Source: Nocardioides mangrovi
GTDB taxonomy: Bacteria; Actinomycetota; Actinomycetes; Propionibacteriales; Nocardioidaceae
Reading direction: 5' to 3'
Length of the DNA: 63,123 bases
NCBI RefSeq assembly: GCF_020073815.1
Contig: NZ_JAIQZJ010000021.1
Location: 1 to 63,123 of the forward strand
In this document: in pieces, positions 24,750 to 34,022 of the stretch
How positions within the stretch are numbered: the first letter of the stretch is position 1
Layout of the letters: each line of letters starts with the position of its first letter
Program-made: the position numbers and the translations under genes
The notes under the pieces: model-generated
Seen by the model: only the letters and a program-made list of their open reading frames with translations
Told to the model about the DNA's origin: nothing
Databases searched by the model: none

Positions 24750-25978
24750 GCGCGGCCTCCCAGCAGGGCGTGACGGTCGATCGCGCTGGCGTCCGTGAGC
24801 GAGGCGACCTGGTCGAGGACGACCCGCAGCCGGGCGGTGTCGTCGGGGGCGGCGTGCCAGTCGTCGGCGAAGGGGCGGTCGAGCGCGTCGGGCCCACGGC
24901 GGGCGAGCTCCGCGACGAGCTCGCGGAGCAGGTCGCGCTGGCGCTCCATGAGCGCGACGCGGTCGTCGGCCTGCATGACGTAGTGGGCGGCGACGCCCTT
25001 GAGGACCGCGATCTCCAGGCGGGTCTCGTCCGGTACGACGAGGTCGGCGCGGTAGCGAACGAACGGCCCCTCGCTCGCCGCGAAGGTCGCGTGCTGGACC
25101 GCGCCGCAGAAGCGGCCGATGACGTCGCTGGTGAGGTTCTTCAGGGCCGCGAGCGAGCGCCGGCTGCCGTCGTACGGCGCCGTCGGCCAGCTGCCGACCG
25201 ACCGGAGCCCCGCGAGGGCGGCGTCGAGGACGTCGTCGGCGGCGTCGGGGAGGTACCAGTCGCGCACGGCCTGCCAGACCGCCGCGGTGTCGAGGGCGGT
25301 GAGGTCGATGCGGCCCGCGACCACGCCGTCCTCGACGTCGTGGACCGAGTAGGCGACGTCGTCGGCGAGGTCCATCACCTGCGCCTCGACGCACTGCCGG
25401 GTGCCGTCGGCGGCCCGGCGCATCCAGTCGAAGACCGGCCGGTCGTCCTCGTAGACCCCGAACTTGCCGTCGGCACCGGCCTCGGCGACCCGCCAGGGGT
25501 ACTTCGTGCAGGCGTCGAGGGTCGCCCGCGTGAGGTTGAGGCCGACGGACGCGCCGGAGGCGTCGACGGTCTTGGCCTCGAGGCGGGTCAGCAGCCGCAG
25601 CGTCTGGGCGTTGCCCTCGAAGCCGCCGCAGGACTCCCCCACCTCCGCCAGCACCCGCTCGCCGTTGTGCCCGAACGGCGGGTGGCCGAGGTCGTGCGCG
25701 AGCGCGGCGGTCTCCGCGATGTCCGGCTGGCTGCCCAGCGCCCGGGACAGGTCGCGGGCGACCTGGGCCACCTCGAGGCTGTGGGTGAGCCGGTTGCGCA
25801 CGAAGTCGTCGCTCTGCGGGCCGACCACCTGGGTCTTCGCCGCCAGCCGCCTCGAGGACGCGGCGTGCACCAGCCGGGCCCGGTCCCGCTCGAACGGCGT
25901 GCGCTCGGGCGCGTCCACGCGCTTGGGCGGCTCCTCGACCAGGCGCTCGCGCGCGGCCGCGTCGTACAGATCGTCCAT
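24746..25978 (-). CDS. dgt: Deoxyguanosinetriphosphate triphosphohydrolase-like protein
   Basis: 410-residue HD-domain dNTP triphosphohydrolase (Dgt/SAMHD1-like) that would hydrolyse dGTP or other dNTPs to the nucleoside and triphosphate. The metal site is visible: His66 (LTHSLEV), His95-Asp96 (LAHDLGHPPFGH) and a distal Asp in QVMDLADDVAYS. First gene of the dnaG operon on this strand. The ATG at 25976-25978 begins MDDLYDAAARERLVEEPPKR; the longer open frame upstream is out of keeping with the family's length. Confidence 0.93.
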   Translation of the reverse strand: MDDLYDAAARERLVEEPPKRVDAPERTPFERDRARLVHAASSRRLAAKTQVVGPQSDDFVRNRLTHSLEVAQVARDLSRALGSQPDIAETAALAHDLGHPPFGHNGERVLAEVGESCGGFEGNAQTLRLLTRLEAKTVDASGASVGLNLTRATLDACTKYPWRVAEAGADGKFGVYEDDRPVFDWMRRAADGTRQCVEAQVMDLADDVAYSVHDVEDGVVAGRIDLTALDTAAVWQAVRDWYLPDAADDVLDAALAGLRSVGSWPTAPYDGSRRSLAALKNLTSDVIGRFCGAVQHATFAASEGPFVRYRADLVVPDETRLEIAVLKGVAAHYVMQADDRVALMERQRDLLRELVAELARRGPDALDRPFADDWHAAPDDTARLRVVLDQVASLTDASAIDRHALLGGRA

Positions 25979-26001
25979 CGGACGCAACCCTAGGGGACTG
26001 C

Positions 26002-26032
26002 TTGACCTCAACCGGGCTTGAAGTCGTCTGAT
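26002..26032 (+). promoter_or_regulatory. MerR-type promoter/operator dyad
   Basis: TTGACC (26002-26007) and TCTGAT (26027-26032) are separated by 19 bases, too long for ordinary sigma70 use but typical of MerR-family promoters. The dyad CCTCAA-N6-TTGAAG (26006-26023) spans the spacer, with the same spacing as a SoxR box. The predicted transcript would begin close to the ATG at 26040. No MerR-type gene is in the window. Confidence 0.5.
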
Positions 26033-26039
26033 GTCCGCC

Positions 26040-26441
26040 ATGACCGTCTCCACGACCGATCTCGACGAGATCCGCGCCCTCATCGACGACGTCGCCGCCG
26101 GCGTCAACAGCCACGACCCCGACCGCTGCGTCGCCCACGTGCACGCCGACGCCGTCTTCGTCGTCGCCAACGGGTCGCGAGCCCACGGCCGGGCGGCCGT
26201 CCGCGCGGCACACGAGCGGGCGTTCGCCGCGGCGGCGACGCCGGCTGGGGACGCCCGGTTCGTGGTGCTGGACGCGGCGTTCCCGCGCCCCGACCTGGCC
26301 GTCGTCACGACCGGCGCCTACCGCGCCGGACCGGACGAGGCGGTCGACCTCGAGCGTCCGTCGATGGTCGTGCTGTGGACCCTGGCGCGCGAGGCCGGCG
26401 GGTGGTCGGTCGTCGCCCGGCAGTTCACGCCGGTGGGCTGA
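26040..26441 (+). CDS. SnoaL/SgcJ-like NTF2-fold protein
   Basis: 133 residues with the SgcJ/EcaC-type NTF2 pattern: an N-terminal helix (DEIRALIDDVAAGVNSHDPDRC), ADAVFVVANGSRAHGRAAV, and closing strands (PSMVVLWTLAREAGGWSVVARQFTPV). Members bind or convert small organic molecules; the substrate here is unknown. A second in-frame ATG at 26031 is possible. I prefer 26040 because the long-spacer promoter upstream would start transcription there, giving a leaderless message. Divergent from dgt. Confidence 0.75.
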   Translation: MTVSTTDLDEIRALIDDVAAGVNSHDPDRCVAHVHADAVFVVANGSRAHGRAAVRAAHERAFAAAATPAGDARFVVLDAAFPRPDLAVVTTGAYRAGPDEAVDLERPSMVVLWTLAREAGGWSVVARQFTPVG

Positions 26442-26450
26442 CCCGGGTGC

Positions 26451-27329
26451 TCAGTACGTCGAGACGTGCACGTGGTCCATGTGGTTGGCGGTCGGCGAGC
26501 CGTGGTCGCCGTACGCACGCCAGCCCTCGGAGGCCCGCTCGGGCGTCCAGATCCGGTCCCACCAGATGACGTCGTAGAGGTGCAGCTCGGCGGCGTGCTG
26601 CTGGAGGAACGCCGCGATCGTGTCGCCGAGGGCCTTGTCGCTGGTCATGATGTCCAGCGCCTTGCCCGAGGAGTGCTCGCCGTGGGCGTCCCAGCCGCCG
26701 TACGACGTGATCTGCGGGAAGGCGTGGCAGACCGAGCGGTAGACGTAGACCGCGTTGGAGGTCAGGCCACTCTCGACCGACGGGTCGGGGCAGGGCTCCA
26801 TCGAGAGGCCGGCGGCGGCCGTGAGCGGCTTGTCCTCGGAGAGGTAGCCGGTCGTCACCCAGCGGGACTCGCCGTCGACGACGATCTCGACCCGGTCGGC
26901 GGCGCGCCGCCCGGTGATCAGCACCTGCTTGCCGGCCGCGATCTCGCCGTCCTTGCCGGCGGACTCCGCGGGGCCGGTCCAGAGGTTGAGCGCCGTGGTG
27001 GTCCACATCTTCGTGTGGGCGTCGCTGACGGCGCGGTAGGTCGCCGTACGGGTCACGCTGCGGTCGAAGGCCGCCTGGAGCGAGGCGCGGCCGGTCGACC
27101 GCGACTCCGAGCGGGACGCGACGTCACCGTGGTGCAGCGACCCGGCGGCGGCGCCGGAGATGCTGGCCGCGTCGTTCGTCGCGAGCAGGGTGCTGGGGTG
27201 GGGGTTGCTGGCGACGACGCCGATGGTGACGGCGGAGGCGGTCGCGAGCAGGGCAAGCGGCGCGGCCACGGTGGCGGCACGGGGCTTGCGGCGGGCATCG
27301 GTGTCCCGCTTGTGGCGATGGTCTGCCAC
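26451..27329 (-). CDS. Secreted or membrane-anchored SH3-like / peptidase-like protein
   Basis: 292 residues. A basic N-terminus (ADHRHKRDTDARRKPR) and one hydrophobic segment (about 17-40) act as signal or anchor. A bacterial SH3-type domain follows (about 95-165, LNLWTGPAESA...SRWVTTGYLSE), then a C-terminal domain with SYGGWDAHGEHSSGKALDIM and MDHVHVS, matching the ARB-07466-like C-terminal domain and recalling His/Asp zinc ligands of D-Ala-D-Ala peptidases. Likely acts on or binds the cell wall. Start: the GTG with AAAGGA eight bases upstream, in preference to a GTG 39 bases further out. Confidence 0.8.
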   Translation of the reverse strand: MADHRHKRDTDARRKPRAATVAAPLALLATASAVTIGVVASNPHPSTLLATNDAASISGAAAGSLHHGDVASRSESRSTGRASLQAAFDRSVTRTATYRAVSDAHTKMWTTTALNLWTGPAESAGKDGEIAAGKQVLITGRRAADRVEIVVDGESRWVTTGYLSEDKPLTAAAGLSMEPCPDPSVESGLTSNAVYVYRSVCHAFPQITSYGGWDAHGEHSSGKALDIMTSDKALGDTIAAFLQQHAAELHLYDVIWWDRIWTPERASEGWRAYGDHGSPTANHMDHVHVSTY

Positions 27330-27496
27330 AGCGCTGATCCTTTGCTGGTTGCGGTCAGGACGCGTCACCTACGTCATCGGCGAGCACCCGGTGATCTACC
27401 CGGATAGTTGATAACGAAACGGCAACGACGGCCGAGTCAACCACAGCCAAAGTCGACTGTCCGAATCTTGATTGAGAAATCTCGGCGTGTTCCCGG

Positions 27497-28627
27497 TCAC
27501 CCGCCGGTGGTCTCGTCCGCGTCCTCCTGGAGGTGGCAGCCCGCCCCATCGGCGTCGTCGAGCCAGCCCTCGGGCAGCACGACCCGGTCCCGCGGGGAGC
27601 CCTGGCGGCCGCGCGGCGTGCCGAGCTCGCTCGCCGGGAACGGCTCGTCGGGGTCGAGGTCGGCGAGCAGCCCGTCGAGGTCGGCGAGGGTCGAGACCAG
27701 GCCGAGCGACTTGCGCATCTGGCCACCCGCGGCGAAGCCCTTGAGGTACCAGGTGACGTGCTTGCGGAACTCCTTGCAGCCCCGCTCCTCCCCCATGTGC
27801 TGGCACAGCAGCTCGGCGTGGCGGCGCATCATCGCGGTCACCTCGCCGAGCGTCGGCAGGGTGGCGACCTCCTCGCCGCGGAAGGCGGCGGCCAGGTCGC
27901 GGAAGAGCCAGGGCCGGCCGAGGCAGCCGCGGCCGACGACGACGCCGTCGGCGCCGGTCTCCTCGACCATCCGGAGCGCGTCCGCGGCCTCCCAGATGTC
28001 ACCGTTGCCGAGGACGGGGATCTCGACGCTCGCGGCCAGCTCGCCGATCGCGTCCCAGTCGGCCTGACCGGAGTAGGCCTGCGCGACGGTGCGTCCGTGG
28101 AGGGCGATCGCGGCGACCCCCGACTCCTGGGCGATCCGCCCGGCGTCGAGGTAGGTCAGGTGGTCGTCGTCGATCCCCTTGCGGGTCTTCATCGTCACCG
28201 GCACGTCGTACGGCGTGGCCGCGGCGACGGCATGCTCGAGGATCTCGCCGAGCAGCCCGCGCTTCCACGGCAGCGCACCGCCACCGCCCTTGCGGGTGAC
28301 CTTGGGGACGGGGCAACCGAAGTTGAGGTCGATGTGCGCGACGCCGTACTCCGCGCAGAGGATCTCGGCCGCCTTGCCGACGTAGACGGGGTCGGTGCCG
28401 TAGAGCTGCACCGAGCGGGTGGTCTCGAGCTCGTCGAAGACGAGCATGTCCTTGGTGTGCTGGTCACCCTCGACCAGGCCGCGGCTGGTGATCATCTCGC
28501 AGACGTAGAGGCCCGCGCCCTGCTCGGCGCAGAGGCGCCGGTAGGCGGCGTTGGTGATGCCGGCCATCGGGGCGAGCACCACGGGGACGTCGACCGTCAG
28601 GGAGCCGAGGGTCAGCGGTGCGGGCAT
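27497..28627 (-). CDS. dus: tRNA-dihydrouridine synthase
   Basis: 376-residue FMN enzyme reducing uridines to dihydrouridine in tRNA D-loops. It has the TIM-barrel start LAPMAGITNAAYRRLC, the catalytic-Cys motif HIDLNFGCPVPKVTRKGGG, MKTRKGIDDDH, ALHGRT and VLGNGDIW. The C-terminal helical domain (KEFRKHVTWYLKGF) is present, and a short acidic extension ends the protein. The ATG begins MPAPLTLGSL. A perfect palindrome separates it from the upstream lipoprotein gene on the same strand. Confidence 0.95.
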   Translation of the reverse strand: MPAPLTLGSLTVDVPVVLAPMAGITNAAYRRLCAEQGAGLYVCEMITSRGLVEGDQHTKDMLVFDELETTRSVQLYGTDPVYVGKAAEILCAEYGVAHIDLNFGCPVPKVTRKGGGGALPWKRGLLGEILEHAVAAATPYDVPVTMKTRKGIDDDHLTYLDAGRIAQESGVAAIALHGRTVAQAYSGQADWDAIGELAASVEIPVLGNGDIWEAADALRMVEETGADGVVVGRGCLGRPWLFRDLAAAFRGEEVATLPTLGEVTAMMRRHAELLCQHMGEERGCKEFRKHVTWYLKGFAAGGQMRKSLGLVSTLADLDGLLADLDPDEPFPASELGTPRGRQGSPRDRVVLPEGWLDDADGAGCHLQEDADETTGG

Positions 28628-28680
28628 GGCTTCATTGTCCGCACGGACGCGGCGGCCGCCCAAATCCACCGCCGGCGCGA

Positions 28681-28708
28681 GAGTTTCATCGGCCGGCCGA
28701 TGAAACTC
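28681..28708. repeat. Perfect 28-bp palindrome
   Basis: GAGTTTCATCGGCC followed at once by its exact reverse complement. It lies in the 98-bp gap between the lipoprotein stop and the dus start. It could be a terminator (no U-tract), an operator for dus, or a member of a dispersed palindromic repeat family. Nothing else in the gap is recognisable. Confidence 0.7.
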
Positions 28709-28725
28709 CCCCAGGACGGCCGAGG

Positions 28726-29409
28726 TCAGCCCTTCTTCTTGCCGCTCTTCTTCTTGCCGTCGTCCTTGGCGGGCTTGTAGGTCGTGACGTCGCCGGTCCA
28801 GATGATCGGGTCGAAGGTCTCCTCCGGCCGGAAGCTGACGGCGTCGAGCTGACCGTGGTCGGGCGCGAGGTAGACGAGGCAGACGTCCTCCTTCGCGCCC
28901 GGCTTGAACTTGTCCGGCAGGGCGGTGCTCGGGCACGGCGCGAAGGCGCTCGCGAACGGCGTCGACTCGAGCAGGACGTTCTGGTCGTTGACGACGTAGA
29001 GGGGCACCCGGCGGCCGCCGAGGTCGGTGTCGCCGACGTTCTTCACGGTGGCGCGCACGAAGTAGGGCGTCGACTTCTGCTGCTCGGAGCTCAGCTGCCA
29101 GGCGCCGAACGAGTCCTTGATCGTCGTCTTCTCCAGCGAGCTGACCGTGATGTCGAGGGTGCCGACGAGGTTCTGCCGCGGCTCCCACGCGACGGTCGCC
29201 TCGTCCCCCACCGACAGGTGGGTGCCGGGCGGGGTCAGCTGGACGCCGTCCGGCACCGGGAGGTACGGCGTGGCGCTCGTCGAGCCGCTCGGGCTGGTCG
29301 GCGACCCACCGTCGCTGGAGTCGTCGTCGCTGCTGGAGCACCCGGCCACGGCCAGGGCACCGGCCAGGGCGAGCGCGAGCAGGCTCGCCCGTGTGGAACG
29401 CCGCGTCAT
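28726..29409 (-). CDS. Lipoprotein, unknown function
   Basis: 227 residues. A type II signal peptide with lipobox AVAGC (Cys24), a Ser/Asp-rich spacer, then a beta-rich domain of about 150 residues resembling the immunoglobulin-like fold of DUF4352-type lipoproteins (YFVRATVKNVGDTDLGGRRVPLYVVND). The tail is Lys-rich (DDGKKKSGKKKG), which may contact wall polymers or nucleic acid. Two cysteines (APCPS, EDVCL) may pair. It is 26 bases downstream of glyS and may share its transcript. No enzymatic motif was found. Confidence 0.75.
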   Translation of the reverse strand: MTRRSTRASLLALALAGALAVAGCSSSDDDSSDGGSPTSPSGSTSATPYLPVPDGVQLTPPGTHLSVGDEATVAWEPRQNLVGTLDITVSSLEKTTIKDSFGAWQLSSEQQKSTPYFVRATVKNVGDTDLGGRRVPLYVVNDQNVLLESTPFASAFAPCPSTALPDKFKPGAKEDVCLVYLAPDHGQLDAVSFRPEETFDPIIWTGDVTTYKPAKDDGKKKSGKKKG

Positions 29410-29435
29410 TCGGTCAGTGTGCACGAGCCCGGGCG

Positions 29436-30836
<1,401 letters not shown>

Positions 30837-30893
30837 GATGGAGCTCCTGCTGGTCGGCCGGCTGGCTGCCGGTCTGGCGTTTCGGTGGAGGGT

Positions 30894-31214
30894 TCAGCCT
30901 AACGAGCGAGGCGAGCCGATATTCAAGGTGGTGCCGGGCTCCGCGGCCTCGTACGCCGACGGCTCCTCGATCGCCCGGCTCAGGATCGCGACCGCACGCA
31001 GCTTCACGTCGTACGACGAGAGCGCTCGGCGATAGCTGCCGACGTTCTCCCACCGGGTGCTGAGCACCCAGAGCTCGGGATCGTCGACGTTGCGGCCGAT
31101 CTCGCCGCCGGCGTACCCGGCACACGCGGCGAGCGCCTCCCGGGCGGTCGCGAGGTCGACGCGGAACGCCTCTCCGTCCGCCTCGGGCACGCGGAACCTG
31201 TTCACGACGAGCAC
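30894..31214 (-). CDS. Antibiotic-biosynthesis-monooxygenase (ABM) domain protein
   Basis: 106-residue ferredoxin-like fold protein beginning VLVVNRFRVPEADGEAFRVDL, with LWVLSTRWENVGSYRRALSSYDVKL in the middle, as in ABM/heme-degrading-like small proteins. Start choice matters: an upstream ATG (31256) sits inside a Zur-like operator, whereas the GTG at 31214 lies seven bases after TACGAT (31221-31226), which suits a leaderless transcript. It is divergent from znuA and lies upstream of glyS. Its role is unknown; the shared operator suggests a link to zinc limitation. Confidence 0.75.
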   Translation of the reverse strand: MLVVNRFRVPEADGEAFRVDLATAREALAACAGYAGGEIGRNVDDPELWVLSTRWENVGSYRRALSSYDVKLRAVAILSRAIEEPSAYEAAEPGTTLNIGSPRSLG

Positions 31215-31238
31215 GGGCAGATCGTAGCGACGACCGGA

Positions 31239-31277
31239 GTTGACAATCATTCTCAACTGCAGTGAGAATCGTTCTCA
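31239..31277. promoter_or_regulatory. Two Zur-type operators in a bidirectional promoter
   Basis: Site A, 31239-31257, GTTGACAATCATTCTCAAC, and site B, 31263-31277, TGAGAATCGTTCTCA. Both are dyads of the Fur/Zur type, with centres 22 bp apart. Site A covers the znuA -35 TTGACA (31240-31245) and the upstream part of the ABM-gene promoter; site B covers the znuA -10 GAGAAT (31264-31269) and touches the znuA ATG. Binding by Zur with zinc should shut both genes. Confidence 0.8.
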
Positions 31278-32191
31278 TGAAGAGTCTCGCCGTCGCGGCC
31301 ATCGGTGCCGCGCTCCTGCTCCCGGTCGTCAGCGGTTGTGCCGCGTTCACCGACGACTCCGCCTCCTCCGCCGACGGAGTCGAGGTCGCGGCGGCGTTCT
31401 ACCCCCTGCAGTACGTCGCCGAGCGGGTCGCCGGCGACCGGCTCGGTCACGGCGTCACCGTCGAGACCCTCACCGCCCCCGGCGGCGAGCCGCACGACCT
31501 GGAGCTGAGCCCCAAGCAGGTCGCCGACGTCGCCCAGGCCGACCTGGTCGTTTACGAGCGCGGCTTCCAGCAGTCGGTCGACGACGCGGTCGACACCAAC
31601 GCGACCGGCGACACCGTCGACGCGGCCTCGGTCGTCGACCTGGTGCCCTTCCGCGAGCACGGGGTCGACTCCGACGAGATCGATCCGCACTTCTGGCAGG
31701 ACCCGCTCATGCTCGCCGACGTCGCCGACACGGTCGCCGACCACCTCGCGGACATCGACCCCGGCCACGCGGACGACTACCAGGCCAACGCCGACGACCT
31801 GCGCTCCGACCTCGAGCAGCTCGACCAGGACTACACCGCCGGCCTCGCCTCCTGCGAGCGCAGCACGGTCGTGGTCAGCCACGACGCATTCGGCTACCTC
31901 CAGCGCTACGGCATCCAGATGAAGGCGATCCTCGGCCTCTCCCCCGAGTCCGAGCCGACGCCCGCCGACCTCGCCGAGCTGCAGGACCTGGTCAAGAGCG
32001 AGGGGATCACCACCGTCTTCTCCGAGACACTTGCACCCAAGGAGGTCGCCGAGTCGCTCGCCCACGACACCGGTGTGAAGAGCGCCGTGCTCGACCCGAT
32101 CGAGGGCCTCTCGGACGAGACCGCGGACGAGGACTACCTTTCCCTCATGCGCTCCAACCTGTCGGCCCTCCAGGAGGCGAACGGCTGTTGA
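31277..32191 (+). CDS. znuA: Zinc ABC transporter substrate-binding lipoprotein
   Basis: 304 residues, cluster A-I metal-binding protein. Lipobox VVSGC (Cys21), then AAAFYPLQYVAERVAGD. The metal-ligand His positions expected for ZnuA are visible (GGEPHDLELSP, DPHFWQDP, VVSHDAFGYL) with the C-terminal acidic ligand near LDPIEGLS. The His-rich loop of many ZnuA proteins is missing; instead the His-rich segments are on the ATPase and permease. The ATG falls about eight bases after the predicted -10, so the transcript is probably leaderless. Specificity for zinc rather than manganese is inferred from Zur and the operators. Confidence 0.92.
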   Translation: MKSLAVAAIGAALLLPVVSGCAAFTDDSASSADGVEVAAAFYPLQYVAERVAGDRLGHGVTVETLTAPGGEPHDLELSPKQVADVAQADLVVYERGFQQSVDDAVDTNATGDTVDAASVVDLVPFREHGVDSDEIDPHFWQDPLMLADVADTVADHLADIDPGHADDYQANADDLRSDLEQLDQDYTAGLASCERSTVVVSHDAFGYLQRYGIQMKAILGLSPESEPTPADLAELQDLVKSEGITTVFSETLAPKEVAESLAHDTGVKSAVLDPIEGLSDETADEDYLSLMRSNLSALQEANGC

Positions 32192-33000
32192 GCGCGACAC
32201 CCCCCGTCATCGAGCTGCGCGACGGCGCCGTCGCGATCGCCGGCCGGCCGATCGTGCGGCACGTCGACCTGGCAGTCTCCTCAGGTGAGTTCGTCGCCCT
32301 GATGGGCGCGAACGGGTCCGGCAAGTCGACGCTGGTCCGGGCGCTCACCGGCCTCCGCCCGCTCGCAACGGGGTCGCTGCGCCTCTTCGACACCCCACTC
32401 GATTCCTTCCACGACTGGCAGCGGATCGGCTTCGTCCCGCAGCGCGGCGGTGCCGCCTCCGGCGTACCCGCCTCGGTCTGGGAGGTCGTCGCGTCGGGGC
32501 GGCTGACCCGGCGCCGGCTGCTGCGGCCGCTGGGTCGCGCCGACCGGGCCGCGATCGACGACGCTCTCGAGGTCGTCGGCCTGGCCGACAGGGCGAAGGT
32601 CGGCGTGTCCACGCTCTCCGGCGGCCAGCAGCAGCGGGTGCTCATCGCCCGGGCGCTCGCCGGCGAGCCCGAGCTCTTCTTCCTCGACGAGCCGACGGCC
32701 GGCGTCGACCTGCCCAATCAGCAGGCGCTCGCGGACGCCCTCGGCACCCTCTCGGACCGCGGCGCCACGGTCGTCCTGGTCGCGCACGAACTCGGCCCGA
32801 TGGCGCCGCTGATCGACAGGGCGGTCGTGATGCGCGACGGCCGGGTCGCCTACGACGGGCCGCCGCTCACCAGCGAGCAGGTCGCCACCGCCCACCTGGA
32901 CCTGCACACCCACGACCACGGTCACCACCACCGCGACCACGAGCAGCACCACCACGACCACGCCCCGCACGTCTCCTCGCTCCTGGACGGTGACCGATGA
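32188..33000 (+). CDS. znuC: Zinc ABC transporter ATP-binding protein with His-rich tail
   Basis: 270-residue ABC ATPase: Walker A GANGSGKST, signature LSGGQQQRV, Walker B ELFFLDEPTAGVD, switch His in LVAHELG. The last 40 residues contain about 13 histidines in runs such as HTHDHGHHHRDHEQHHHDH, probably a cytoplasmic zinc-binding or sensing tail. TTG start overlaps the znuA stop (TTGA) with AGGAGG ten bases upstream. Confidence 0.93.
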   Translation: MSATPPVIELRDGAVAIAGRPIVRHVDLAVSSGEFVALMGANGSGKSTLVRALTGLRPLATGSLRLFDTPLDSFHDWQRIGFVPQRGGAASGVPASVWEVVASGRLTRRRLLRPLGRADRAAIDDALEVVGLADRAKVGVSTLSGGQQQRVLIARALAGEPELFFLDEPTAGVDLPNQQALADALGTLSDRGATVVLVAHELGPMAPLIDRAVVMRDGRVAYDGPPLTSEQVATAHLDLHTHDHGHHHRDHEQHHHDHAPHVSSLLDGDR

Positions 33001-34022
33001 CCCCCCCCATGAGCGACTTCCTCGACCTGCTCGGCCTTCCCTTCATGCAGCGGGCGATGATCGCCGCCGTCTTCACGGGCCTGGCCGCTCCCGCCGTCGG
33101 CACCTATCTCGTCCAGCGCCGTCAGGCGCTGATGGGCGACGGCATCGGCCACGTGGCCGTCACCGGCGTCGCGCTCGGCCTGCTGACCCACACCTCCCCT
33201 ACCTGGACGGCGGTCCTGGTAGCGGTCGCCGGCGCGATCCTGATCGAGATCATCCGCGAGCGTGGCCACACGAACGGCGACGTCGCGCTGGCGCTGCTCT
33301 TCTACGGCGGCCTCGCCGGCGGCGTCCTGCTCACCGGGCTGGCCAACGACAGCGGCGCCCGGCTGCAGACCTACCTCTTCGGCTCGATCGTCTCGATCGC
33401 GATCTCCGACGTCATCGTCACGATGGTGCTCGCCGCGGTCGTGGTGCTGATCTGCATCGGGCTCGCCCCGCAGCTCTTCGCGGTCGCGCAGGACCAGGAG
33501 TTCGCCCAGGTCGCGGGGCTCAATATCCGCCTCTACAACCTGATGGTGGCGGTGCTCGCCGCCGTCAGCGTGACGGTCGCGATGCGGACCGTGGGCCTGC
33601 TCCTGGTCTCGGCCCTGATGGTCGTCCCGGTCGCCACTGCCCAGCAGGTGACCCGCTCGTTCCGGACGACACTGGGCGCGGCGATGGTCCTCGGCACGGT
33701 CGCCTCCCTCGGCGGCCTGCTGATCTCGGCGTACACCTCCACGGCGTTCGACGCGCGGGTCACGCCCGGCCCGACGATCGTGCTGCTTGCCCTGGCCGGC
33801 TTCGCGCTCGCCTGGCCGGTCGGCATCTGGCTGCGCTCGCAGCGCCGGCTCCAGACCCCCTTCCCCGTCGTACCGGCTGTGCCACACGAGGTGGCCGACG
33901 AGCACGCGCACGAGCACGGCTCCGACTGCGGCCACGTCGCGGTGCCGCACGGCGACCACGTCGACTACGTCCACGACGGTCACCGGCACGCCGTCCACGG
34001 GAAGCACTATGACGAGCACTGA
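32997..34022 (+). CDS. znuB: Zinc ABC transporter permease with His-rich tail
   Basis: 341 residues with eight or so membrane helices typical of the ABC-3 permease family (MGDGIGHVAVTGVALG; GLLLVSALMVVPVATAQQ). The final 45 residues are soluble and His-rich (DEHAHEHGSDCGHVAVPHGD and beyond), matching the unusual tail on the ATPase. ATG overlaps the znuC stop; an in-frame Met at residue 5 is an alternative start. Overlaps zur by 14 bp. Confidence 0.92.
   Translation: MTPPMSDFLDLLGLPFMQRAMIAAVFTGLAAPAVGTYLVQRRQALMGDGIGHVAVTGVALGLLTHTSPTWTAVLVAVAGAILIEIIRERGHTNGDVALALLFYGGLAGGVLLTGLANDSGARLQTYLFGSIVSIAISDVIVTMVLAAVVVLICIGLAPQLFAVAQDQEFAQVAGLNIRLYNLMVAVLAAVSVTVAMRTVGLLLVSALMVVPVATAQQVTRSFRTTLGAAMVLGTVASLGGLLISAYTSTAFDARVTPGPTIVLLALAGFALAWPVGIWLRSQRRLQTPFPVVPAVPHEVADEHAHEHGSDCGHVAVPHGDHVDYVHDGHRHAVHGKHYDEH

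Noticed and set aside
23814..25978. Hydroxyacid dehydrogenase between dgt and dnaG as a frameshift or misassembly
   Set aside because: The gene is complete, with all catalytic residues, and its start/stop overlap fits normal operon structure.
27330..27496. Possible c-di-AMP (ydaO-type) riboswitch upstream of the SH3/peptidase-like gene
   Set aside because: Such genes are often riboswitch-controlled, but the conserved motifs of that aptamer are not recognisable here. A TTGACT near 27433-27438 (minus strand) may be part of an ordinary promoter, too weak to annotate.
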